This document shows, in pieces, positions 9,140-20,661 of a DNA stretch of 64,000 nucleotides. The stretch is from positions 33,121,707 to 33,185,706 of the forward strand of contig NC_089852.1 in NCBI RefSeq assembly GCF_036373705.1, read 5' to 3'. A program made the position numbers and the translations under genes. This DNA comes from Amia ocellicauda. Its lineage: Eukaryota; Chordata; Actinopteri; Amiiformes; Amiidae. Position 1 is the first letter of the stretch. Every line of letters starts with the position of its first letter. A model generated the notes under the pieces. The model was not told the origin of the DNA, ran no database searches, and saw nothing but the letters and a program-made list of their open reading frames with translations.

Positions 9140-10297
9140 TAGTATTATTATTATTATAAATTATAATGTATTACTTGGCAGATGCCCTTATCCAGGGCGA
9201 CTTACACAAGGTAAGCAATAAAGTGCAAAAATACAGTACAGTTCAAAGCATAATGCAATTTACAAATTCCAATTTACACGCTTGTATAAGAAATATACAG
9301 TAAACAATACAAGTTCTAGATCCTAGATAGTAAAAGCTAGTAAATGCAAGTAACATTAAGAGCTAAGGGAAAGGAGGCAAAGGGGAAATCCAAATAAACA
9401 ATACAAGTACTGGTAGTGCAAGCAAGGGGTATTTCAAAGCATTGTGTTGAATCGGAGCAATTTTATAGGATAATAAACTACTAGATTACAAGTAGAGTCT
9501 GAATAGATGTGTCTTGAGTAATCACTGGAAGGAGGTCAGGGACTCTGCTGTGTTGACTTCAATGGGAAGGTCGTTCCACCACTTAGGGGCTTTGGAGGAA
9601 GGGGAGTGATGAGGAGGCCAGGTTAGTCTTCTGGCACCGGAGACCGCAGCGGTCTGGAGAGGATGTACTGAGAGATGAGGTAGCACGGGGCAGTCTGGTG
9701 CAGACAATGGTAGGTAAGGGTCACTGTCTTGAACTGAATGCGTTCTGGGATTGGGAGCCAGTGGAGAGGAAGCGGAGCAGTGGTGTAGCGTGTTGGAGTG
9801 GAGTGAGCTATGCAGAAGCTGGAGTGCAGAAGATCAAAATGCGAGTGATGGGAAAGAAATGCAGAAAGCTGACGATGCACAGAACGCTTTAGGGTCTTTG
9901 TAAGGGAGTGGAGTAGGGAGACAGGGCGGTAGTTCTAAGGAGAGGTAGGGTCAAGGGTTGGTTTTTTGAGGAGTGGAGTCACAGCAGCTTGTTTAAAATC
10001 AGAGGGAAAGCAGCCAGAGAGCAGTGAGGAGTTGAAGAGGGAGGAGCTGAAGCGGAGTAGATCAGGAGCAGTCGCTTGGAGGAGGCGAGTGGGGAGAGGG
10101 TCCAAGGCACATGTCGTGGGTTTGTGACATAGGAGGAAAGAGGAATGTCAGTGAAATGTGAGAATGAAAAGAAGGAAGGTTGATTAGTAGGAGATTTAGC
10201 CAGGATGGGAGAGGAGGGGGGACTGTTGAAGAGCTTGCAGATGTCTGTGATCTTGGAGGAGAAGAAGGAGGCAAAATCATCAGCAGAGAGAGATGAG
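9140..10297 (-). mobile_element. L2-like LINE, 3' portion, internally deleted
   Basis: Minus-strand L2/Rex-type non-LTR retrotransposon. The 3' tail (GCAGATGCCCTTATCCAGGG on the + strand, 9179-9198) is followed outward by an ATT-rich microsatellite. The coding end contains the typical KWWNDLPIEV and TAESLTSF motifs (about 9590-9525) before the tail. Further 5', short blocks match the linker ahead of reverse transcriptase (AAFPLILN, about 10000), but the catalytic core (AFDTVDH, YADD) seen at 48.2-48.6 kb is missing. Frames are broken and it is inactive. Confidence 0.8.
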
Positions 10298-10795
10298 CCC
10301 GCTCCTTTTCATCCCTGGCCCCTAAGTGGTGGAACGACCTTCCCATTGAAGTCAAAACAGCAGAGTCCCTGTCCTCCTTCCGGCGATTACTCAAGATGCA
10401 TCTTTTCAGACTTTACTTGTAATTTAGTCATTCATTCTCCTGTAAGATTGCACTTTACAACGTTTTATCAAACTACTTGCCTTGCGTTACTAGTACTCAT
10501 ATTGTTATTTTGATTTCCCCTATGCTCCTGTTCCCTTGGCCCTTGCCTGTGACCTAACATCATGTCTGCACTCGGCTTTTACAGTCTAGGATGTAAGACC
10601 TCATATATTGTATACACTTGTGTAAATTGGAATTTGTAAAATGTATTATGGTTTGAATTGCACTATAATATGTAAATTAGAATTTGTAATGTTTTATGCC
10701 TTGAACTGCACTGTATTTTTGCACTTTGTATTGTGCTTATATTTTGTAATTTGCCCTGGATAAGGGCGTCTGCTAAGAAATAAATAAGAAGAAGA
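10298..10795 (+). mobile_element. L2-like 3' end inserted in opposite orientation
   Basis: The + strand encodes the end of an L2 ORF (SSLAPKWW-like, DLPIEVK, TAESLSSFRRLLK in the cleaner paralogue at 43031), then a 3' UTR ending TGGATAAGGGCGTCTGCTAA and an AAG-rich tail (10790-10803). It interrupts the minus-strand L2, giving two L2 3' ends pointing outward. The paralogue at 43031-43423 shows the same arrangement. Confidence 0.8.
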
Positions 10796-11610
10796 AGAAG
10801 AGGAGGAGAAGGTGGAGTACAGTTTGCGGGGGTTGTTGATAGAGGATTCAGAGTGATTGGAAGTAAGATTTCTTGACTGAGGTGAGTGAGGAGGAGAATG
10901 TGGACAGCAGAGAGCGGTAGAGGTCAAGGGCAGCTGGGAGTTTGAACCTCTTCCACTGCTGTTCAGTGGCACGCAGAGTGGATCGGGATGAGTGAAGGAC
11001 GAAGGAGATCCAGGGCTGTGGAGGGGAGGGGCAGACAGGATGAGACGTGAGAGGACAGAGGGAGTCAAGGGAGGAAGTGAGGGAGGAGAACAAAGAGGAG
11101 GTAGTACAGTTAACAGACAGATGGGAAAAACAGTCAATGGAAGGTAAGAGAGTGAGAGCCGTGGAGGCTAGGGTGGAGGGGGAGATGCAGCGGAGATTAC
11201 GGCGGAAGGTGTCAGAGGGAGTGTGTGGGGTGGGGTGGGGAAGCAGGGGAGAGAAAGGGAGAAAGAGCTGAAGTGGTGGTCTGAGATGTCCAGGGGTGAC
11301 ACAGAGAGAGACAAAGGGGAGCAGCCTCTATAAAAGTTGGAATCTAAGTGGCAGCCTGCTCTGTGAGTGGGAGGAGACAGGGAGAGAGAAAAGTTAAAAG
11401 AGTAGAGGAGGGGAAGAAATCCAGCAAAGTGGGAGGAGTTGGATAGGTGAATGTTGAAGTCTCCCAGGAGGATGGTAGGTGAGGACAGTGAGAGGAGGGA
11501 GGAGAGAAGGAAGTCCAGTTCATCCAGGAAGGAGGTGAGTGGAAGGGGTGAGTTGTACAGCATGGAATTCAAAGCTGTTGTTCAGAGAAAGGGGGGACAG
11601 AGTAGAGGAA
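10796..11610 (-). mobile_element. L2-like LINE, endonuclease portion
   Basis: Continuation of the minus-strand L2 beyond the inserted tail. It encodes part of the apurinic-type endonuclease: ILLGDFNIHLS (about 11470-11438) and SDHHFSSFSL (about 11285) are the metal-binding/catalytic GDFN and SDH motifs of LINE endonucleases. Ser/Pro-rich sequence follows. The 5' end is truncated at about 11610 next to the Tc1 element. Inactive. Confidence 0.8.
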
Positions 11611-11944
11611 AGTCTATGTGGCAGCAATAAACTTCAATATAATTAAATAAACAACCAAACTTCAAGTTAAGGGAACACGTAATCATCACAATCATCACAT
11701 CAATTAAACTTCAAGGATATCAATCTGTCCAGTTAGGAAGCCTAAGCGATTGTGAATCAATGTCACCTGTTTTGTTGCAAATTAAAGTGACAACAGGTGC
11801 ACTGGAGAGGCAACAGCAAGACAACCCCCTAAAAGGGAATGGTTTTGCAGGTGGTGGCCACAGACAATTGCTCTCTCCTTATCCTTCCTGACTGATTCTT
11901 CTCTACTTTTGCATTTTGCTAGTGTCCTTGTCACTACTGGTAGC

Positions 11945-13491
11945 ATGAGGCGAGACCTGCAGCCCATTCAGGTTGCACAGGTAGTCCAGCTCCTCCAGGA
12001 TGGCACATCTATACGTGCCGTTGCAAGAAGGTTTGTTATGTCTCCCAGTACAGTCTCAAGAGCATGGAGGAGATACCAAGAGACCATTACACGAGGAGAG
12101 CTGGACTGGGCCGTAGAAGGGCATCAACCCAGCAGCAGGACCGGTATCTGCTCCTTTGTGCGAGGAGTAACAGGAGGAGCACTGCCAGAGCCCTAAAACT
12201 GTCAGAAACAGACTCCGTGAGGGTGGTATGTGGGCCCGATGTCATCTAGTGGGACCTATGTTCACAGCCCAGCACCGTGCAGCTCGATTGGCATTCACCA
12301 GAGAACAACAGAATTTGCAGGTCTGCCATTGGCGCCCTGTTTTCTTCACAGATGAGAGCAGGTTCACACTGAGCACATGTGACAGATGTGAAAGAGTCTG
12401 GAGACGCCATGGTGAATGTTATGCTGCCTGCAACATCATCCAGCATGACCGGTTTGGCGGTGGGTCAGTGATGGTCTGGGGAGGCATATCCTTGGAGGGT
12501 CGCACAGACCTCCACGTGCTAGCCAACGGTACCCTGAGTGCTGTTAGGTACCGGGATGTAGGAAAATGGAACCTCCTGTACAAGTGACTGGAACTAAGAC
12601 ACTAAGACAGGTTCAATGTGATTTATTACAGAGTCCAGAATATAGATTACAGTATACAAGTACACCGGGTACAGCAAGGCAAAACTGATACAAAGACTTT
12701 ATGGACAAGTCAGCTTTTATGAGGTGAACCCCTGTCCAACTCAAACTTCCAAGGTGACCACCCCACCCACCAGAGTGTCCAATCGCATACCAAATGACAA
12801 TGGAGCCATCACCCCGCTCTCCCACACTCCAGGGTTACGGCTCACTTGTTCCCCTCCCAACAGAGACAGTCTGTCTCCTTACTCATCTTCATCAATAGCT
12901 TTTGATATGCTATTGATACAAGACTGGTAAGCAAATGGTCTCCTCATCAACGTTTTGTTCCTATTGATACCAAGGACCCCCCTTGCTCAGCCATCTGCGT
13001 TTACCTCCTGTGAATGAGGACAATACCCAAGAACATTTGGGGATATAACTTTAATCTGTGGAATTGTATCAGGGTGGAATTTGCCCAACTTCAGCAATTG
13101 CATTATTCCTTACAGGGATGAAATCCTCAGACCCATCGTCAGACCTTACGCTGGTGCAGTGGGCCCTGGGTTCCTCCTGGTGCAGGACAATGCCCAGCCT
13201 CATGTGGCCAGAGTGTGTAAGCAGTTCCTGGATGATGAAGGCATTGAAGCCATTGACTGGCCCTCACATTCCCCAGACCTGAATCCAATTGAGAACCTTT
13301 GGGACGTTATGTATCGGTGCATCCGACGCCACCAAGTAGCACCACAGACTGTCCAGGAGCTTGCTGATGCCCTGATCCTGGACTGGGAAGAGATCCCCCA
13401 GGACACCATCCGCCATCTCATCAGGAGCATGCCCAGACGTTATCGGGAGTGCATACAGGCACATGGGGGCACACTACTAGTCACATTATGA
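11945..13491 (+). pseudogene. Tc1-like transposase, broken (solo LTR inside)
   Basis: DNA-cutting transposase of the DD34E type. Pieces in order: N-terminal helix-turn-helix (VVQLLQDGTSIRAVARRF, about 11970-12030); linker; FFTDESRFTL with the first Asp (about 12340); MVWGGIS; then the insertion at 12557-13114; then VQDNAQPH with the second Asp (about 13180) and SPDLNPIENLWD with the Glu (about 13270-13305); ending in RSMPRRY and a stop at 13489-13491. Several frame changes (about 12100-12250) and the 558-base insertion inactivate it. All three catalytic acids can still be read in fragments. Confidence 0.88.
12557..13114. mobile_element. Solo LTR inside the Tc1 transposase gene
   Basis: 558 bases beginning TGTAGG and ending TTACA, flanked by a 4-base direct repeat GGGA (12553-12556 and 13115-13118). 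Removing it with one repeat restores a continuous transposase frame across the junction. No internal retrotransposon genes remain, as expected after LTR-LTR recombination. The family is unknown; TTTATTAC near 12619 suggests the LTR is in minus orientation. Confidence 0.8.
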
Positions 13492-13808
13492 GTTGCCGTG
13501 ATGAAATTCACACAAGTTGGAACAGGCTGTGATTTCAGTTGTTTACTTTGATTTTCGGTGTGAGTTTGAATCCAGCTCTCAATCGTTTGGTGATTTTGGT
13601 TTCCATTGACCGTTGTTACGTCATTTTGTTCTCAACGAATTACACAATGTACAGTAAAGATTTTGATCTTTAATATATTTCGTTCATCGAGATCCAATGT
13701 GTGATTTAAGTGTTCCCATAATTTGTTTGAGTAGTGTATTAATGTTTACTTTCAGAAATGTACATGTTTGTAAAGAACAATACCAAAAACACTATACAAA
13801 CTATATAC

Positions 13809-14485
13809 TGTAACAAGTTGAGGGGCCGGGTCTTTGATCACATCTATGTGCCTGCCCTAATGCTCTCTTTTGCCATAGACAGGACCATGGACAGCCCGGG
13901 GGAAAAACACTGGCAAGGCAGCAGAACAGCCACACCTGCCTGTGATTACAAATCACCTAAACTGCAAACAGGTGCGGCTGATCAGTGCAGGCTATTTAAA
14001 CTGACCCTGTGGTTTATTCTTTGTCTTAGAAGTTGGGGGTGTGGATGGAAAGACAAGGAGGGTGGCTAGAGGAGCAAAGACATTAGGGAGAGTAAGCAAA
14101 GAATGGACAAAGTAACTGGATTGGAAACTGGATGACAACTTAGACTGGCTGAGGACCTTGAATGGCGTTTGGATTTGTTTTGGAAGACTACAACCCTAGT
14201 GAAGACCCCTGAAACCCTTTTGACCACGAGACTGCTTAACCCCTCAAGACTATTTTGTTTGTTTGTCTTTGTTTGTTATCCCAGGGAAACAGTCCAAGGC
14301 TAGCTAGGGATTTTGTGTATCAGACCATTTATGCTACAGGAAGTGCTCCTTACAAAGAGCTAGGTTTTTGTTTTCAACTTTTTCCAAAATCCAGGACAGA
14401 ACTAAAATAAACCAACAGCCTGGGGCTGTATTACCCTCTTCCTCTGTTTGTTTTCCTGTGTTTTGACATTGTTCCCCACCTATAA
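13809..14485 (+). mobile_element. Possible LTR-like element
   Basis: Non-coding block starting TGTAACAAG with a TATTTAAA box (about 13993) and AATAAA (about 14405), in the order of an LTR promoter and polyadenylation signal. The right end is unclear because it merges with DIRS sequence near 14490. No flanking duplication is seen. Confidence 0.4.
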
Positions 14486-14489
14486 CGTG

Positions 14490-15880
14490 CCCATATCACT
14501 GGGATTTTTTACTTTTGGCCCCTCCATGGAGGAGATGCTGACTCGCACTCCCCAGGAGAGGGAACAGTCCCTGCAGCGAGCCAGGGACTACCCAGTTACA
14601 CTCTCTGCCCAGTTTCGCAGGCAGCCTTCAGGAACTCGATGTCTCTCAACCTTGGCTCCCAGGCAGCAGCCCAGGCAGCAATCCCACCCCCTGCTGATCT
14701 TCGAATTGGCAGGCAGGCGCCCCCCACGGCAGCCTGGTGCCAGGCCTTATATCCTGACCCTGGGCGGTCCGGCATGACATGCATCAGGAGAACGGCTGGC
14801 AGACCTCCACCCACTTCCCTTCCTGTGCTTTGACCCTGTGACATTCCAGCGATCTCTGGCCCACCCGTACACCTCCCAGCAACTCCAAACTATAACAGTT
14901 GGCTACTCCACATAGTTTCAGCTCCATCTACCCCCCTTCTGAGGCGTGGTGTGGCCGCGAGTGAGGTAGCCGTTGCAATGTGTGGCACTTTGCGTCAAGA
15001 TCGCCGCTCTCCTGTCCGTGAACAATTTGCAAAGCGTCCCCACTGGCCATCTCAGGGTGATGCGCTTCTGTACGCTCAACCTGTGCACCATGTCCCAGGC
15101 CATCAGGCCCGGCAGCTGGTTCATTACGGTGGATTTGAAAATTGCTTACTTTCACATCCCTATGCACAGGAAGTTTCTCTGCTTCGCCTACAAGGGCCGA
15201 GCATTCAAGTTTGCTGTTCCCCACTTCGGCCTGTCGCTAGCCCCACGCACTTTTTCCAAGTGCATGGACTTCGTGTTTGGCCCCTTGCATTGCCAGGGGC
15301 TCCACATCTTTAATTATGCACTGGCACCAGAAAGAGTTGTCTCTATACACACGTGTTTCTCCCTCCTCTGACTGAGAGCTCGCGTCAGGGTGTCCCCTTG
15401 CCAGAGGCTGCTGGGCCTCCTAGCGGTAGCATCACAGACCCTCCCCCTCAGCTTACTCCGATTGAGGACACTGCAGTGGTGGTTCTAGTCTTTACAGATG
15501 CATCCTTGCCACGATTAGGCACGCCGAGTCACAGTCACTCCAAAAGGTGGAAGGCACTCGTTGGTGCGGAGCCCTCACAGTTTGACCCTCGGTGTGCCCC
15601 TGGGGCCAGTCTACCACCAAGCAGTGATGACAACAGATGCCTGCAAGCAGGGTTGGGGAGCAGTCTGCGACGGACGTGGAGCCCGCACTGGCCCTCCATA
15701 TCAACGTCTTGGAGTTAAAAGCAGTACTCCTTGGACTGTCTCATTTCCTGCCAGTCCTGCGGGACAGACATGTGCTGGTTTGAACGGACAACACAGCAGT
15801 GGTTGCCAATATCAACAGGCAAGGAGGTCTCCGGTTGTGCAGACAGAGAGGGTGGGTTTTACAGGAAGGCGTAGATCATG
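14490..15880 (+). mobile_element. DIRS-like retrotransposon fragment (gag end, RT, RNase H start)
   Basis: Starts within the gag-like region (TFGPSMEEMLTRTPQEREQS, about 14510-14570), continues to reverse transcriptase (about 15110-15310: ITVDLKIAYFHIPMHRKFL, GLSLAPRTFSKCMD) and to RNase H (MTTDACKQGWGAVCD, about 15625). The LDDWL active-site segment present in the copy at 43.4-48.2 kb is missing. The end near 15800-15840 still reads VANINRQGG. Frames are broken and both ends truncated. DIRS elements use a tyrosine recombinase instead of an integrase; that part is absent here. Confidence 0.8.
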
Positions 15881-17730
15881 TGTCTCCATTGGTCCATTAG
15901 GTTTGAATGATGGTTCTTCCTAACCCAATCAGTGAGCAGGTTCGGCTAGATCTCAGTACATACACCAAAGGCTTCGGAAAATCAAATGCAAAGATTTATT
16001 CAACACAGTTATATTTCAACAATTCAAGCAATAGCAAGGGGGAAAATAGCAGGGGACAAAGTCTGCAGTGGCCACAGGGCTTAATCCTTTTATAAAACAC
16101 TGTTAAAAATGCCTTTAATATAATCAGGCCATTAGTCAATAAAAACAATACAAAAGCTAAAAAAATAATAATAAATAATAATAATCTATAGTAAAATCAA
16201 ATGTAAAATCTCTAAAACTGAGCCCAAAAATCCAATACAAAAACAGCAGCCGATCTGTGCAAATCCGGCATTGTAAAAGAGAAAATAAATAATCCCAATC
16301 TGCTATCCAGAGGATAGAAAAGCAAAAGTCTCGTGCTGGCCTGTTGAGGCTCCCATCCTGAGCTGGGAGCGCAGATCCCTCTGAACAGCACTCCTCTCAA
16401 GGTGAACCCTGTAGTCGGTGCAGCTGATTGTCGAGAGTAGAAAGGAGAGAGGAAAAAGGGAAGGGGCTCAGTGAGGCAAATGCACAAGCTCAGGTAAGTG
16501 CCGCTCATACAGACACACTTGAGATGTTATTTGACACGTTCCTTCCTCACCCCTGCACTGCTGCCATGTTCGTAATCTGGAGTGCTGTCTGCCACAGAGG
16601 GACCCCATCACACCAGCCCTGTAAGGTAAGTTCTGATTTATTTGAATCGAGCCCAAGTATTAATATTATCCTCCTTCTTTGTTATTTTCAGGTTATTTAT
16701 GAGCAGCATCAGGAGAGTCAAACGGAATAAGTTCCCCATGCAACAATCCACCACAGGAGCCGTCCTACACATACGGATACTGGCTGGTATCCTCACGGAT
16801 TATAACTGCTATTTCACTTCGGCACTTTTTTGCCCAGGCATTCCAATGAGAGACATATAGAAAGAAACATCCAAAAGTGTCTTGGTAATATTCATTTGGC
16901 GAGAACAGAGATTGTATAGCTCCACTATAAAAGTGAGTAGGTTGTCATGTATTAAATACTTGAAGTATTCTACAGGGGTGCTGCTAACGCTGGATTCAGG
17001 AGGGTGTTGGCCTCTCCACTCTGGTGCACAGTTTATTATTATTTATAATTATTTTACTAATGGTGATGATAATAATAGTAATTGTGATATTGCTAATAAT
17101 AATGATTCTGGTATGGATGCCTAATACACACCCTCCTGCCAAAAACCAGCAATATATCAAGTAAAGATGGAGTTTGTGTGTAAACTCTGTGTTTAAGTTT
17201 TCATTATATATTGTAACATTTATGAGCATCGTGGGTATGAAAGTACACAACACTCTCTGGTTTTGAGACAAACAGCTCTTTAATTGCAGGGTTGGTTCAA
17301 CTGCTCTTAAAATAACAACATGAACTGAACACTGAGAGAGACCACGTCGGACTCCTTCTGACAAAGCCAGGGTGGACAGGCATGGTTGCACACAGGAGGG
17401 GTCTGGGGCTCACAGGACAACTCACACAGACACATTACTGGACATAACTACATACATGTCACCCAATTCCCCGCAGTCCTGTACACCGCAGTCTGTCATC
17501 TACAGTGGCTCCCAGCATACCTCTGTCACCTTATATAAATGCAAGAGCAGCCCCCCTCCTCAGCACAGTGTAGTCTTCTAGTCAGACAGCATTACAATAT
17601 AGTTGTAGGAGTAATAATTATAACTGACTGCTACTTCACTCTCTCTAAGCTCATCACAGCCATTATCTGAGCTCTAGCTATATTATTTTATTTGTAAGAA
17701 AGTCTTGCCTTTTAGGTTGTTTCAAGTCAG
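15881..17730. other. Mixed repeat debris, no gene
   Basis: No coding sequence recognised. Two stretches (about 15970-16110 and 17270-17545) show reverse-strand LTR-like features: TTTATT near one side and TTATAAA or TATATAA downstream, which read on the minus strand as a TATA box followed by AATAAA. AT-rich simple sequence lies at 16160-16195 and 17030-17110. Confidence 0.4.
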
Positions 17731-17732
17731 AA

Positions 17733-18400
17733 GCACTACCCAAGGGGGAGGAGTTTCAGCGCACTTCTGTTGGAACCTAATCAAAATATCTCTATGTTAA
17801 GGTACAATGCTTCAATTGAAGCAACCCTTCGGGTCCCAGTGAATCAGGCACCCCAGTGAGCGCTTCCAGTAACAGTGTAGACTCTCAGCAGGAGACAGGC
17901 CCAGGAAGTAAAGTCACTGACACAATGTCTGTTCGTTTATCTTCGTTTATTGAAAGTTTCACACAGCCTTTTATACATCTACAAGCAATATTTCAAAGGA
18001 GGTTCGGGGCCGTCCTGAACCTGGATGATATTTTCTTGGCATATGTCCCGGGGCAGTTCCGAGACACGGGAAGCAATAATTGATAAGGTATTCTTGAAAC
18101 AATATTTCATCCAGACATGGAAGCACTGGTACCAAGGACACAGCACACACTATACTGATAAGAACATGTTATATAGTTTTGGTTCGTTACCTAAGGAATG
18201 TCCACGGCAGTAGAAATTATCTCTATCTGTCACACAGATAAGTCTGAAAATAAGAACAAGGAAACCCTTATAAGAGCAAGTTTTAACTAGTATCTTAGTG
18301 GAAAGCAATTTTACCCCAACACTCTATATCAAAGCTGCCATTGGCCCCTGTGCACATTACTCAAAACAGGTCCCTTCTTACTTCCTGCTTGTATAAGAGG
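17733..18400 (-). mobile_element. MITE copy interrupted by a ~0.5-kb LTR-like insert
   Basis: 17733-17800 and 18328-18395 match, in reverse orientation, the two halves of the inverted-repeat element at 49520-49739 (GAAGCACT-CCCAAG end; CAAAGCTGCCATTGG; GGTCCCTTCTTACTTCCTG). The intervening sequence (about 17803-18327) is unrelated and has TTTATTGAAAG and CCTTTTATACAT, resembling an LTR on the minus strand. Confidence 0.6.
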
Positions 18401-18760
18401 TGACGTCTTCTTTTGCCATTTCGCCTTTGGAACATCAAGTTGTGAGAACTCTCTGTGGGTCGGCCGGCTGCAAAAATAGTGCTCTTCACCCTGTCTCTGT
18501 GTGTATTTTGTAGTTAGTTATTAACCAACACCATTCTGTGCCGTCTGCGCCCGAAGGTCTGGCTGTGCTTCGGTTACTTTTTCGTTTTTCAAATACATCA
18601 CGCAGGGAATATCTAGTTGTTTTAATATAAGTATTATAATATATTATTTACAGACTAGTCACTGTGTTGGTTTTTAACTTTTCCTCCACAGTGAGAGCAT
18701 CAGCAGCGACAGTAAACCCAATCCCCGGCCACCTGGGCACTGCGGTGTCTGGATACACAG
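18395..18760 (+). mobile_element. DIRS 5'-region fragment
   Basis: Matches the start of the long DIRS copy (43424-43830) and the fragment at 49040-49255: a CTGTGTTGGTTTTT tract, a TTCCTCCACAG splice-acceptor-like end, then GAGCATCAGCAGCGACAGTA. Non-coding leader. Confidence 0.6.
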
Positions 18761-19026
18761 TGTTCTGTCCAGCAGCAAGGTTCGGTTTAGGTGTGGTTGT
18801 GCAGTTGCTCCCGTTGTTGGTCAGTGTAGCGTTGCTGGGTGGAGACGTGTTTACAGCAGCCAGTCCCACTAGGCGCTCCACCTTGTCCTGAAGGCATCCC
18901 AGTTGCTGTGTGCCTCCAGTGCCTGCAATGATCAGTGCCACCTCTGCATGCTCCTTCCAACGCGCTGTGTGGCACTAACATCAGAGCATGGAGAGACTCT
19001 GCTCCTCCTCTGCTTGCCCCCGCCAT
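18700..19026 (-). other. Repeated sequence with a minus-strand open frame
   Basis: Sequence shared with 49250-49515. In both copies the minus strand is open for about 70-95 codons and begins MALIIAGTG, with a shared NNGSNCTT segment. The frame is kept in both copies although the DNA differs. The protein is not recognised. It may be part of a composite transposon rather than a gene. Confidence 0.3.
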
Positions 19027-19028
19027 TG

Positions 19029-19155
19029 TGCAGTTATCTGAAAAAGGAAGAACTGCCCAAGGGTTGCAAGGTCACTTTGGAGTTAAAGTCTCCTGGCAAG
19101 AAGTGAAGTTCCTGTGCAGACTTATAAAACAAGAATTAGGAAGGGACCTGTTTTG
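19029..19155 (+). mobile_element. Half-copy of the 220-bp inverted-repeat MITE
   Basis: Begins TTATCTGAAAAAGGAAGAAC and follows the left half of the element at 49520-49739 to about 19155, then changes to OR-unit flank (ATGTCTCCCATTGTCCC, also at 50516). The right inverted repeat is missing. Confidence 0.6.
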
Positions 19156-19799
19156 ATCTGCTAGATGTCTCCCATTGTCCCAGTGGTGAAACCTGCATCC
19201 CAGCAACAACAGGACTGCAGTGTCTCTGATCACCCTGTGGTACCTGTCATTCATCCATCTCTCTGCTTTTCCTGCTTTTCCTGCAAAGTTAGAAACTGTT
19301 ATCAGCAGTACAGTGATACTGTACACTGTCACCTACAGAAGTTCATATCACATGCAACAGGTTTATGTTCTTTGCAACTGTAGAACTTGCTGTCCAAGTT
19401 TATTTTATTGTAAAATTCTGCTGCTTTTGCAACTGTATCTTGTACTGTATCTTCTTTGCATCTATCTGTACATCTGATTGCATCTTGCTTTCTGCATGAT
19501 TATTAAACCACTCTATTTTGTGTAACACTTGAGGTCTAATGTTTTTCAGCTCCTTGTATGTTTTTTATTTCAAATATTGGTGACATTCCCAGACAAGTCC
19601 ATCTCAAAAGAGCATATACACACAGATGAGCTGGAGTTCAGCCTAATAAAGGCAAATAAAACAGTACTATATGCTGTAGTTCAGAACTAGCTGTGAGAGT
19701 TTGTGCTGGTAGTGTGGGAATTGAATTCCCAGTAGTCCAAATTAATTCTTATTACTTAGACATAAGAACCCAGCAGATTACAATGCTTTAATTAAGACC

Positions 19800-20279
19800 A
19801 AGACATAACCCCTCAGACAGAACCTCACCAGGGGAATACAGATAGAGATTTAAGCGTCACACTTTGAAGACCTGGGTTAAAGTATGAGCCCATGGAAGAG
19901 AGAGAAGAGGGGAATCCCAGTGAAACAGTGAGTTCATGTTATTTTAAATGTACTGATTGTTTGATTTCTTTGCATTTACTAATACTGGCAGGTTTTTTTA
20001 AGTATATATTTGCAGAACAAAAATAGATAAATATAAATACAATATCAGCACAGTTTTAATGGTAATTGGATAGGTACCCTGATAACTAATTTAAGTAACC
20101 AATAATGTCCACTCGGAAGAAAGAAAGAAGTGCCCAGTTATAAAATGATATATGTGTTCTGCACAGGTGGCCTCTTGGTCTGATCTAACCTCTTAAACCT
20201 CTGATTGTAGCCTATTTTCTTAAACAACTAAAAGATGATTCATATATATCTGAAAGAAATAAAAATATCAAGAGATCAG
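19800..20279 (+). other. OR-B upstream exons
   Basis: Same arrangement as OR-A: exon 1 ends ACA|GTGAGT (donor 19928), a small exon 20235-20279 (45 bases) ends CAG|GTAAAG, and the acceptor TTTTCAG ends at 20635. Here an in-frame TGA just before the receptor start closes the upstream frame. Confidence 0.5.
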
Positions 20280-20661
20280 GTAAAGTGCAGTTTATGCAGT
20301 CTGCTTTTTTAAAGTCCTCTTTGGTAGTATCACCTAGCATTAGATTAATACGATATTGACATTACATTGAAAAATGGTGTTGAGTTCCATATGAGTGTCA
20401 TTCATTCTCACATTATGTGAAACTTCTTCCAGATCTTATTTTCTTCATTTTTGAAGAAGCAAATTCAGAATATTTTGGCATTATTCTCTCATACTATTCT
20501 GCAGTAATTGGCCCTTGTCTAACAGGGTAATCAATACAATAGTATTTTTTTAAATTAATTGCAACTACATTTTTGGCAGAAATGTGATTTTCTCCACAGT
20601 GTTATTGAAATGCCTAATTTATTGCTTGTTTTCAGATAACAGTGGTATTTAAGAAGTGAAA

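Larger units (their letters stand above)
6310..10795 (+). repeat. Segmental duplication copy 1 (OR-A unit plus L2 composite)
   Basis: Aligns along its length with 39005-43423: upstream exons, OR coding exon, 3' flank, AGATATCT-rich satellite and the L2 composite occur in the same order. Similarity is plainly high by eye but uneven. Confidence 0.9.
11665..13738 (+). mobile_element. Tc1-like transposon, degraded
   Basis: The right terminal inverted repeat, 13708-13738, ends TTTGAGTAGTGTA; the left end is eroded (AGTTAAGGGAACACGTAA at 11665). Its complement matches the isolated terminus at 62779. It encodes a transposase broken by frameshifts and by a solo LTR. Confidence 0.85.

Noticed and set aside
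10694-11271. Ser/Pro-rich minus-strand and Glu/Arg-rich + strand frames
   Set aside because: The minus frames belong to the decayed L2 endonuclease/linker; the + frames are their purine-rich shadows.
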